From RGIG4097 sp964637515 (GTDB taxonomy: Bacteria > Bacillota > Clostridia > Christensenellales > CAG-917): DNA of 15,188 bases. Below are positions 7,043 through 13,340 of this stretch, one piece after another. Within the stretch, counting starts at the first letter, position 1. Each line of letters opens with the position of its first letter. The position numbers were made by a program, and so were the translations under genes. Under the pieces are notes generated by a model, which worked only from the letters and a program-made list of their open reading frames with translations, was not told the DNA's origin and did not search any database. The stretch spans positions 1 to 15,188 of the forward strand of contig CAZWUI010000025.1 of the NCBI GenBank assembly GCA_964637515.1, written 5' to 3'.

Positions 7043-7159
7043 ACTTAAATGACTGACTACCATTTAAGATAACACCATTAGTTCAAATAAAATTTTTTCA
7101 CATCGCCGATATGTCGGTTCGCACGTTGTGCGATCAAAAACTCGCTATGCGAGTTTTTT
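7043..7159 (+). ncRNA. tracrRNA for type II-A CRISPR
   Basis: This is a roughly 117-nt RNA, divergent from cas9. Positions 7055-7088 form an anti-repeat: 7055-7078 match the array repeat with a single difference (A at 7067), and the remainder matches loosely. Pairing with the crRNA repeat gives a lower stem of about 7 bp, an asymmetric bulge (about 1 nt on the crRNA side, 3 nt on the tracrRNA side) and an 11-bp upper stem, the layout expected of a II-A crRNA-tracrRNA duplex for Cas9 and RNase III. Downstream are a small CCGA/TCGG hairpin (7106-7117, nexus candidate), a 6-bp TCGCAC/GTGCGA hairpin (7119-7133) and the terminator stem (7136-7159). The first bases form an additional 8-bp hairpin with the anti-repeat (7044-7051 with 7061-7068). 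The 5' end is inferred from the promoter; the 3' end from the terminator. Confidence 0.92.
7136..7159 (+). terminator. tracrRNA intrinsic terminator
   Basis: AAAAACTCGC (7136-7145), a TAT loop and GCGAGTTTTTT (7149-7159) form a stem of five G/C-rich pairs extended by A-T pairs and followed by a T run. It ends the tracrRNA and, like most such hairpins, doubles as the last structural stem of the RNA. In the opposite direction it could also stop leftward transcription coming from the hydrolase side. Confidence 0.88.
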
Positions 7160-7279
7160 GTTTTAATTCCGATTCTATTCACCTATTTTGGTTGATTGTT
7201 TTGGGGCGTTGCAATTATGATATACGTATATTAAATCCTTATCATTACTAATATATTAAAAAATGATACTCAAAATGTC

Positions 7280-7316
7280 AATACCCATTTCATCATTTTA
7301 AGACGAAACGGGTATT
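7280..7316 (-). terminator. Probable terminator downstream of the hydrolase gene
   Basis: Positions 7280-7294 and 7302-7316 form a 15-bp inverted repeat around a 7-nt loop. In the minus-strand RNA the two imperfect positions are G-U pairs, whereas on the plus strand they would be A-C mismatches, so the structure favours a leftward transcript. It lies 17 bp beyond the hydrolase stop codon. The following run, GACATTTTGAG, is a weak U tract, so termination may be incomplete. The rest of the 7160-7332 gap shows no gene; it is AT-rich. Confidence 0.55.
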
Positions 7317-7332
7317 TATATAATTGCAATTT

Positions 7333-8235
7333 TCAGTTGATTTTGGATTTGAAGAAGGCGCAGGTTTTTTGGTTGGCGAGTATTGAGGCGGCGCGATCGG
7401 GGAAGCTTGAATTGTAGACGTGTTCGAGTTTGTAGCCGTCGGACAGAGGCTCGTCGAAGTCAATGAGTAGGTTTTCTACGCCTTTTGCATCAAGTTCGGT
7501 TTTGAGTCTGTGGGATTGCTTGCGCAAGAAGTCCGCATAGGCGGTGATGAGTACGGTCGGGCACATATCATCGGGTATGACGTTCGAGAAATCGTAACTT
7601 GTGTAAAGCGCGCGTTTCTTTTTGCCCCTATAAAATCTACCGTACATACCGTTGAATAGCGCCATGCCGGCAAGCGGAATTTTGGCAAAGTCGGAGGGAT
7701 TGAATGCGGCGCAAGTGAAACAAACCGCCTTGAAATCTATCGGATTTTTTCCGCCGAATGCGTTTTGAAGGGTTTTGTTGCTACCGCTTGCAAGCACCAT
7801 GGCGGCACTATGACCGCCCGCGCTATCCCCTGTGATGAAGGCATTATTAAGGTCGAGAGCGAATTTATCCGCATTCTTTTTCACAAATTCGAGCGCCGCC
7901 AAAATATCCTTCATAGAGCCTGCGAAGTCAACTTCGGGAATGAGTCGGAAACTCAAATTGACGACGGCAAAGCCCTCTTTTGCAAGGTGCAAGCAATACT
8001 TGCGGTTCAATTCCTTATCCCCATACACCCAAGCTCCGCCGTGAATATCGACGATAAAGGGCATTTCCCCCGCTGCGTCTTCGGGGCGATATATGTCGAG
8101 CATATGCAACTTATGTCCGTCTTCGAGATACGGAATATCGTTCATTTCGACAATGCCGTCGGGGTCGGCTTGCGTGGCAAGTCTTGCGTCGTCGTTCTTT
8201 TTGACGTATTTATCAAAGAAAATATTTGCTAACAT
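7333..8235 (-). CDS. Alpha/beta hydrolase, HSL/acetyl-esterase-like
   Basis: This 300-aa protein has no signal peptide and is probably a cytoplasmic esterase or lipase-type hydrolase acting on small acyl esters; the substrate cannot be read from the sequence. Family hallmarks are the oxyanion-hole motif HGGAW (65-69), the nucleophile elbow GDSAGGH with S138, a candidate catalytic acid D235 (TAYADFL) and a catalytic histidine H272 (LEHVYN). The order Ser-Asp-His and the HGG motif place it in the hormone-sensitive-lipase-like group. The start is supported by AAGGAGT (complement of 8241-8247), five bases before the ATG. It stands alone on the minus strand, between the CRISPR locus and the divergent glnN, and is followed by a hairpin at 7280-7316. 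Nothing ties it to CRISPR function. It could be a peptidase of the same fold, but the HGG/GDSAGG pair argues for an esterase. Confidence 0.88.
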   Translation of the reverse strand: MLANIFFDKYVKKNDDARLATQADPDGIVEMNDIPYLEDGHKLHMLDIYRPEDAAGEMPFIVDIHGGAWVYGDKELNRKYCLHLAKEGFAVVNLSFRLIPEVDFAGSMKDILAALEFVKKNADKFALDLNNAFITGDSAGGHSAAMVLASGSNKTLQNAFGGKNPIDFKAVCFTCAAFNPSDFAKIPLAGMALFNGMYGRFYRGKKKRALYTSYDFSNVIPDDMCPTVLITAYADFLRKQSHRLKTELDAKGVENLLIDFDEPLSDGYKLEHVYNSSFPDRAASILANQKTCAFFKSKIN

Positions 8236-8321
8236 AATTCACTCCTTGCCATTATTTTGCACCAATAAAAAGCCGATTGCAAGCACGAATTTGAAAAAAT
8301 AAAATTTCAATATTAGCGGTT

Positions 8322-8362
8322 TTGCATAACATATTGCATAAAAACGATATTTTGTTGCATAA
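8322..8362. repeat. Three TTGCATAA direct repeats, candidate operator
   Basis: TTGCATAA occurs at 8322-8329, 8334-8341 and 8355-8362, that is, with starts 12 and 21 bp apart. A partial fourth copy, TTGCAT, coincides with the glnN -35 element at 8416-8421. They lie in the 248-bp gap between the divergent hydrolase and glnN genes. Clustering of an 8-mer at roughly one- and two-turn spacing suggests a binding site for a regulator of one or both genes. No known operator is recognised; it does not look like the GlnR or TnrA box of Bacillus. Confidence 0.4.
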
Positions 8363-8415
8363 ATAACGCTTTCAAAGAATAAATTATCATTGGCAAAGAA
8401 TTTATTTCGATTTCG

Positions 8416-8444
8416 TTGCATTTTTTGCGGAGCACGATTATAAT
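8416..8444 (+). promoter_or_regulatory. Putative glnN promoter
   Basis: A perfect -10 TATAAT (8439-8444) lies 17 bp after TTGCAT (8416-8421), a moderate -35. Transcription would start near 8451, leaving about 33 nt before the ATG, including a GGAG ribosome binding site at 8473-8476. A second TATAAT at 8453-8458 has no fitting -35. Confidence 0.65.
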
Positions 8445-8483
8445 TTGTTTCATATAATAATCGTACACTTTTGGAGATATATT

Positions 8484-10562
8484 ATGGCAACTATGTCTGA
8501 TTTGTTCGGTAGTATGGTTTTCGGGGATAGGGCAATGAGCGCACGTCTCCCCAAAGACGTCTATCGTGAACTCAAAATTTGTTGTGCGGAAGACAGACCC
8601 CTTTCCCTTGACACCGCAAACGTCATCGCAAACGCCATGAAAGATTGGGCAATCGAAAAGGGCGTTACCCATTTCACGCACTGGTTCCAACCTATGACGG
8701 GAGTGACGGCGGAAAAGCACGATAGTTTCATCTCGCCCACAAGGGACGGCGGAGTCATCATGGAATTCAACGGCAAGGAGTTGATAAAGGGTGAACCCGA
8801 TGCAAGTTCTTTCCCGTCGGGCGGACTTCGCGCGACCTTCGAGGCAAGGGGATATACTGCATGGGACCCCACGTCGTATGCGTTCATAAAAGACGGCGTA
8901 CTCTGCATACCCACCGCATTTTGCTCGTACACAGGGGACGCCCTCGACAAGAAAACTCCCCTGCTTCGCTCGATGGAAGCGATCAACAGACAAGCAACGA
9001 GAATACTCAAACTCTTCGGCAGAAAAACCGAAAGAATCATCGCAAACGTCGGACCTGAACAGGAATATTTTCTGATAGACACGGCGGTATTTGAAAAGCG
9101 CAGGGATTTGTTCTATGCGGGGCGCACCCTTTTCGGTGCGAAACCGCCCAAAACTCAACAACTCGACGACCACTATTTCGGACCTATAAAACCGAGAATT
9201 GCGGCATACATGAAAGACCTTGACGAAGAGCTTTGGAAACTCGGCATTCTCGCAAAGTCCAAGCACAACGAAGCCGCACCGTCCCAACACGAACTCGCCC
9301 CTATTTTCACGACGGCGTCCATCGCAACCGACCACAATCAGTTGACCATGGAGCTTATGCAGAAAGTCGCAAAGAAACACGGCATGACTTGCATACTTCA
9401 CGAGAAACCGTTTGCCGGAGTCAACGGAAGCGGCAAGCACGTCAACTGGTCGCTATCTACGAATTTCGGCTACAACCTTTTCGACCCCGGGAAAAGTCCC
9501 GAAGAAAACGCACAATTTTTGTTGATATTGTCCGCGGTGATTTCCGCCGTAGATAAACACCAAGACCTGCTCCGAATTAGCGTTGCAAGCGCAGGCAATG
9601 ACCACCGTTTAGGCGGGGACGAAGCGCCTCCCGCAATCGTCAGTATGTATCTCGGCGACGAGCTAACAGGCATACTCCAAGCAATAGCGGACAGTAGAAA
9701 ATATTCCAAACGCGCAGGGTGCGAAGTGGAAGTCGGCGTGCACGTTCTTCCGCGTTTCGCAAAAGACTCAACCGACAGAAACCGCACTTCACCGTTCGCT
9801 TTTACGGGTAACAAGTTCGAGTTCCGTATGTTAGGTTCCGCATCGTCCACTTCTGATTCCGTCGCAGTGCTCAACACTATTCTTGCCGACGAGTTCTCGA
9901 TTATCGCGGACGAGCTTGAAAACACGACCGACTTCAACGCATCAATAACGGCTATCATTCGTCGCACTATGCAAGAACACGGACGTATCATTTTCAACGG
10001 AAACAACTACTCTCAAGAGTGGGTTGCGGAAGCGGAAAAACGCGGACTTCTCAACCTTCCTACGACTATCGACGCACTCCCGCTTTTCACGTCAAAAAAG
10101 AACGTCGAGCTATTCTCTAAACACGGCGTTTTTACCGAGCGCGAAATGGTGAGCCGTCAAGAAATTCTCATCGAAAACTACTGCAAACTCATAGACATAG
10201 AAGCAAACGCAATGGTGGATATGGCGATGAGAGACGTGCTCCCTGCCGTCAGAAATTATCTCAAATTCTTGTCGGATAGCGAATCTTCTATGAGAACGAT
10301 AGGACTTTCCCCGTCCCACGAAAAAACCGCCGAACTTTGTGACCTCTACACCGCCGCGGAAGATAATCTCTCTGCACTCGAAAGCTCGATTTCAAAAGCG
10401 GAATCGATTTCGTCCGGGCTTGAAGACGCCAAACTTTACCGCGACGAAGTCATCCCCGCGATGAACAAACTCCGCGCCACCGCCGACGAAATGGAAAAAC
10501 GCACCGCCAAAACCTATTGGCCCTTCCCCGACTACGGCGACCTTATGTTCTCAATCAAATAG
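8484..10562 (+). CDS. glnN: Glutamine synthetase type III
   Basis: This 692-aa protein matches the ~700 aa of GSIII enzymes and is far longer than GSI (~450 aa). It catalyses ATP-dependent ligation of ammonia to glutamate in the cytoplasm and acts as a large dodecamer in characterised members. Conserved stretches in order are GPEQEYF near residue 189, SKHNEAAPSQHELAPIF, EKPFAGVNGSGKHVNWS (about 307-323), GNDHRLGGDEAPPAI (about 370-384) and DRNRTSPFAFTGNKFEFR (about 430-447), all typical of the GlnN group. I chose the ATG at 8484 (MATMSDLFGSMVFG) because GGAG lies 7 bases upstream and GSIII proteins begin in a similar way. An ATG at 8445 overlaps the promoter and was rejected. It stands alone with its own promoter and a strong terminator at 10614-10643. 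The TTGCATAA repeats upstream may mediate nitrogen control, but this is inference. Confidence 0.97.
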   Translation: MATMSDLFGSMVFGDRAMSARLPKDVYRELKICCAEDRPLSLDTANVIANAMKDWAIEKGVTHFTHWFQPMTGVTAEKHDSFISPTRDGGVIMEFNGKELIKGEPDASSFPSGGLRATFEARGYTAWDPTSYAFIKDGVLCIPTAFCSYTGDALDKKTPLLRSMEAINRQATRILKLFGRKTERIIANVGPEQEYFLIDTAVFEKRRDLFYAGRTLFGAKPPKTQQLDDHYFGPIKPRIAAYMKDLDEELWKLGILAKSKHNEAAPSQHELAPIFTTASIATDHNQLTMELMQKVAKKHGMTCILHEKPFAGVNGSGKHVNWSLSTNFGYNLFDPGKSPEENAQFLLILSAVISAVDKHQDLLRISVASAGNDHRLGGDEAPPAIVSMYLGDELTGILQAIADSRKYSKRAGCEVEVGVHVLPRFAKDSTDRNRTSPFAFTGNKFEFRMLGSASSTSDSVAVLNTILADEFSIIADELENTTDFNASITAIIRRTMQEHGRIIFNGNNYSQEWVAEAEKRGLLNLPTTIDALPLFTSKKNVELFSKHGVFTEREMVSRQEILIENYCKLIDIEANAMVDMAMRDVLPAVRNYLKFLSDSESSMRTIGLSPSHEKTAELCDLYTAAEDNLSALESSISKAESISSGLEDAKLYRDEVIPAMNKLRATADEMEKRTAKTYWPFPDYGDLMFSIK

Positions 10563-10613
10563 ACTCCGTTTCCGAAAAAACGACACTCCGTTTGACAATC
10601 AAAAGTCTTATGA

Positions 10614-10643
10614 AAAACGCTCCCTGTGCATAGGGAGCGTTTT
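10614..10643. terminator. Bidirectional terminator between glnN and the phosphohexomutase
   Basis: AAAACGCTCCCT (10614-10625) and AGGGAGCGTTTT (10632-10643) form a perfect 12-bp stem around a 6-nt loop. The T-rich end on the plus strand and the complementary run on the minus strand let it work both ways. It lies 51 bp past the glnN stop and 29 bp past the stop of the convergent phosphohexomutase gene. Confidence 0.95.
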
Positions 10644-10672
10644 ATTGCGTTGTGAATTTATAACGACTGTGG

Positions 10673-12415
10673 TTAATCGGTGAGGAATTTGAAGTGGGAG
10701 AGGTAGTCGGTGACTTTGGCAGTGGCGGTGGGGAGGTCGAGCGCAGAGGAGGCGGCGTAGATTTTGAGTTTTGGCTCGGTGCCGCTCGGGCGGACGCATA
10801 TCCAATCACCGTTGTCAAGGTGGAGCTTGAGTGCGTTGGTTTTGGGGAGTGCGATTTCCGCTTTGCTACCGTCGGGATAGGTCGTCGTGCGCAACACGTA
10901 GTCGTCCGTGGAAAGCACTTTCGTACCGCAAATTTCGGTGTAGGCGGTGGAACGCATTTGTTGCATGATTGCCTTCATTTTGTCCATTCCGTCAAGTCCG
11001 GGGAAAGTTATGGATATGGTCTTTTCCACAAAATATCCGAACTCCTCGAAAATTTCCTGCAACACACCGTAAACGCTCTTGCCTTTGCTCTCATAGTAGC
11101 AAGTCATTTCTGCGAACATCATGGCGGCAACGACTGCGTCCTTATCTCTTGCGTGGGTGCCGACGAGAGAGCCGTAACTTTCTTCAAAACCGAAAACGTA
11201 GGTATACTCACCGGTTTCCGCCCATTTTGTCATCAACTCCCCTATAAACTTGAATCCCGTCAAGACGTCGAAAGTTTCGACACCGTAACTCTTCGCAAGT
11301 TTCCTTGCAAGTTCGGTGGTGACTATGGTTTTGACGATTGCGCCGTTTTTGGGGAGAGTGCCTTCTTCGCTCTTGCGGCGCATTATGTAATCCGCGATAA
11401 GCACGCCGATTTGATTGCCGTTGAGAAGGACGAATTTGCCGTCAAAGTCCCTGACCGCAATACCCATACGGTCGGCGTCGGGGTCGGTGCCTATGACTAT
11501 ATCGCTGCCGATTTCATCCGCAAGTTCAACGCCCATAGCAAGCGTATCCGCTTCTTCGGGGTTAGGCACGCGGACGGTGCTAAATTCCGTGTCGGGTTGC
11601 GCCTGCTCGGGAACAACACTGACTGCAATGCCCATTCTTGCCAGAATAGACGTGACAGGCATATAACCGCTTCCGTGGATAGGCGTGTAGACAATTTTGA
11701 CTTTTCCGCCGTACTCTTTGACTGCAGACGGAGAAAGTGCTTGAGTTTCGATAGCCTTGAAATATTCTTCGTCAACATCCTTGCCGATGACGGTGATATA
11801 GTCGTCGACACGGTGGTTATTTTTGCCTTTTATGCTTCCGCCATCCATGGACGTCATTGCTTCTTTTATGCCGAAATAGGGGGTTGAAGATATAAATTCG
11901 ACCACTTTATCCGTCGCTTCGGGCGACATCTGCGCTCCGTCGTCGCCGTAGACTTTGTAGCCGTTGTACATTTTCGGATTGTGCGATGCGGTTATCATAA
12001 TGCCGCAAACCGCTCCGAGATGACGGATTGCAAACGAACATACCGGGACTGGACGGACGTCTTCAAACAACCAAACTTTCACACCGTTTGCCGACAGCAC
12101 CTTTGCAGATGCGATTGCAAATTCACTGCTATATCTTCTCGTGTCGTAGGAGATGACGACGCCTTTGTCCATGGCTTGTCTGCCCAAAGTCGCAATATAA
12201 TCCGCAAGTCCTTTGGTCGCGCGTTTCACGGTGTAGACGTTCATTCTATTCGTGCCGAGGTCGATGATACCGCGCATGCCGGCGGTGCCAAATTCAAGGG
12301 GTCCCCAGAAGGCTTCTTTCTTCTCGTTTTCGGAAAGGGACATGAGTCTTGCTCTATCCTTTTCGTCGAGTTCTTTAGACGATAGCCATTCGTTGAAATT
12401 ATCCGTATAACTCAT
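10673..12415 (-). CDS. pgcA: Phosphoglucomutase/phosphomannomutase (PgcA-like)
   Basis: This 580-aa alpha-D-phosphohexomutase interconverts glucose-1-phosphate and glucose-6-phosphate, feeding glycogen, cell-wall and polysaccharide precursor synthesis. All four active-site loops are present: the phosphoserine loop TASHNPK with S144; the metal loop GTDPDADR with D311, D313 and D315; the sugar-binding loop FGFEESYG near residue 406; and the phosphate-binding loop RPSGTEPKLKIY near 540-551. The length matches Bacillus subtilis PgcA (~581 aa) rather than the ~450-aa GlmM or ManB types, so the symbol is given for that subgroup; mannose or pentose phosphate preference cannot be excluded. It has its own promoter overlapping the vanW stop and ends at a strong terminator. 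The leader is odd: AAGGAG lies 24 nt from the ATG, with a GC-rich hairpin between them, and no better in-frame start was found. Confidence 0.95.
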   Translation of the reverse strand: MSYTDNFNEWLSSKELDEKDRARLMSLSENEKKEAFWGPLEFGTAGMRGIIDLGTNRMNVYTVKRATKGLADYIATLGRQAMDKGVVISYDTRRYSSEFAIASAKVLSANGVKVWLFEDVRPVPVCSFAIRHLGAVCGIMITASHNPKMYNGYKVYGDDGAQMSPEATDKVVEFISSTPYFGIKEAMTSMDGGSIKGKNNHRVDDYITVIGKDVDEEYFKAIETQALSPSAVKEYGGKVKIVYTPIHGSGYMPVTSILARMGIAVSVVPEQAQPDTEFSTVRVPNPEEADTLAMGVELADEIGSDIVIGTDPDADRMGIAVRDFDGKFVLLNGNQIGVLIADYIMRRKSEEGTLPKNGAIVKTIVTTELARKLAKSYGVETFDVLTGFKFIGELMTKWAETGEYTYVFGFEESYGSLVGTHARDKDAVVAAMMFAEMTCYYESKGKSVYGVLQEIFEEFGYFVEKTISITFPGLDGMDKMKAIMQQMRSTAYTEICGTKVLSTDDYVLRTTTYPDGSKAEIALPKTNALKLHLDNGDWICVRPSGTEPKLKIYAASSALDLPTATAKVTDYLSHFKFLTD

Positions 12416-12422
12416 TTCGTTC

Positions 12423-12445
12423 GCGGACGCGCGCCCGCACTCCTT
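12423..12445 (-). promoter_or_regulatory. Shine-Dalgarno and bridging hairpin before the phosphohexomutase gene
   Basis: On the minus strand AAGGAG (12440-12445) is followed by GCGGGC (12433-12438), a GCGC loop and GTCCGC (12423-12428), then seven bases to the ATG at 12415. The 6-bp stem includes one G-U pair. Folding would cut the distance from the Shine-Dalgarno sequence to the ATG from 24 to about 8 nt. Confidence 0.55.
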
Positions 12446-12459
12446 CTATTTGTGCATAT

Positions 12460-12489
12460 ATTATAACTCACTATTTTGCTCCGTGTCAA
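12460..12489 (-). promoter_or_regulatory. Promoter of the phosphohexomutase gene
   Basis: On the minus strand a perfect -35 TTGACA (12484-12489) and a perfect -10 TATAAT (12460-12465) are separated by 18 bp. The -10 includes the vanW stop codon (12461-12463). Transcription would start near 12453, giving a leader of about 38 nt. Confidence 0.85.
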
Positions 12490-13312
12490 TAAGCGTATCG
12501 TTCTCATCCGCTATTCCGCGAAGAATTATCCGCTTTTGCGGAGCGTAGGTATCGCGGCGGATAAGCACTTTTTCGACTTTTCCGTTCTCGATATATTCAA
12601 GATAGCCGAAAGATTTTAGTCCCGCGTGACCGTAGGTATCCACCTTTTCCGAGCCGATTGGCAAACTTGCATCGTCCACGTAGACGGTTTCATTCGGAAT
12701 GCTTTCGACGGTTTCGGATATGCGTCTGACTCTCCGCCCGCCCACGCCGTATATTTCGCACTTCACGTACTTGCCGTCCGCAGAGATTTTTATTGTTATC
12801 GGTGCGGATAGCGTGTTCACAAAACGAAAATCACTCCCGCTCGACACCATAGCATCGAAAGACGGGGACACGTAGGACACGGGCAATGAGTGCGGACTGA
12901 CTTTCGTCACCGTCAAGTCGGAGAGTAGGACTGCGTTGTATATCGTGCTCGACACCTGACAAACGCCACCTCCTACCCCTTCGACAAACTCGCCGTCCTT
13001 GATGATATACGCACTCTTGAATCCCCTATCCTCCCTTCTCTCTCCGACGATTTCGTTGAAAGAAAACTCGTCTTCGGGGAATAGCACCGTGCCGTCGATA
13101 AACGAGCAGGCAAGTGCGACGTTATGTTTGCGGTTCGCGGAACTTTCACCGTAGTAGGTGGAAAAACTTGCGATCAGTTTTACCGTGGGAACTTCTGCGA
13201 TTGCGACTCTCGATTTCATATTATAGCCTATGCCGACGAGAAGAAAAAAGACAACGAAAATCATTCCGCCGATGAAAAGCAATATTGATTTTTTTAAAAA
13301 AGAAAAACGCAT
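12461..13312 (-). CDS. Membrane-anchored VanW family protein with G5-like domain
   Basis: This 283-aa protein has a short positive N-terminus and one hydrophobic segment (about 9-30), so it should be anchored with its bulk outside the membrane. Residues about 46-190 show the VanW pattern: FSTYYGESSANRKHNVALA, FIDGTVLFPEDEFSFNEIVGER, GVGGGVCQVSSTIYNAVL (with C118), HSLPVSYVSPSFDAMV and DFRFVN. From about 196 to 265 follows a G5-like stretch (ETVESIPNETVYVDDASLPIGS ending near APQKRIILRG), a common partner of VanW in Firmicutes and associated with wall binding. VanW is named after the vancomycin-resistance vanB cluster, but most chromosomal members, including this one, have no resistance genes nearby; the biochemical role is unknown. 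The ATG at 13312 lies inside a terminator-like hairpin and has no clear Shine-Dalgarno sequence, so the start is less certain than the gene. Confidence 0.9.
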   Translation of the reverse strand: MRFSFLKKSILLFIGGMIFVVFFLLVGIGYNMKSRVAIAEVPTVKLIASFSTYYGESSANRKHNVALACSFIDGTVLFPEDEFSFNEIVGERREDRGFKSAYIIKDGEFVEGVGGGVCQVSSTIYNAVLLSDLTVTKVSPHSLPVSYVSPSFDAMVSSGSDFRFVNTLSAPITIKISADGKYVKCEIYGVGGRRVRRISETVESIPNETVYVDDASLPIGSEKVDTYGHAGLKSFGYLEYIENGKVEKVLIRRDTYAPQKRIILRGIADENDTLIDTEQNSEL

Positions 13313-13327
13313 ACGGTTAGTATGCGT
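13295..13327 (-). terminator. Terminator-like hairpin over the vanW start codon
   Basis: ACGCATAC and GTATGCGT (13307-13314 and 13320-13327) form a perfect 8-bp stem around a 5-nt loop. On the minus strand it is followed by TTTTTCTTTTTT, a typical intrinsic terminator. It lies 13 bp after the stop of the PHP gene. The vanW ATG (13310-13312) is in the 3' arm and its first codons make up the U tract. Confidence 0.7.
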
Positions 13328-13340
13328 CTTTGTCGTCGAA

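Noticed and set aside
7209..7329. TTGCAATTAT near 7210 and its complement ATAATTGCAA near 7319, possible ends of a small element
   Set aside because: The match is about 10 bp, built around the AATTGCAATT palindrome in AT-rich DNA, with no target duplication or second copy in the window.
7333..8235. Hydrolase as an accessory CRISPR or defence gene
   Set aside because: It is separated from cas9 by tracrRNA and two terminator-like hairpins, has a standard HSL-type active site and has no link to known CRISPR accessory families.
8239..8421. 60-codon leftward open frame upstream of the hydrolase
   Set aside because: It is AT-driven, lacks recognisable features and covers the TTGCATAA repeats and the hydrolase leader. 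There is no evidence that it is translated.
8445..8483. Upstream ATG that would extend GlnN by 13 residues
   Set aside because: It abuts the -10 element, upstream of the likely transcription start, and has no ribosome binding site. The ATG at 8484 has GGAG at 7 nt.
8313..9440. 375-codon open frame antisense to glnN
   Set aside because: It overlaps the conserved GSIII coding sequence throughout, has no ribosome binding site or recognisable domain, and is explained by codon bias on the other strand.
10694..11887. 397-codon open frame antisense to the phosphohexomutase gene
   Set aside because: It has a glycine- and valine-rich composition, no family features, and lies fully inside a gene with all four active-site motifs.
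12461..13312. VanW as evidence of a vancomycin-resistance cluster
   Set aside because: None of vanA/B ligase, vanH, vanX, vanY or a two-component system is nearby. VanW-G5 proteins are common chromosomal genes in Clostridia.
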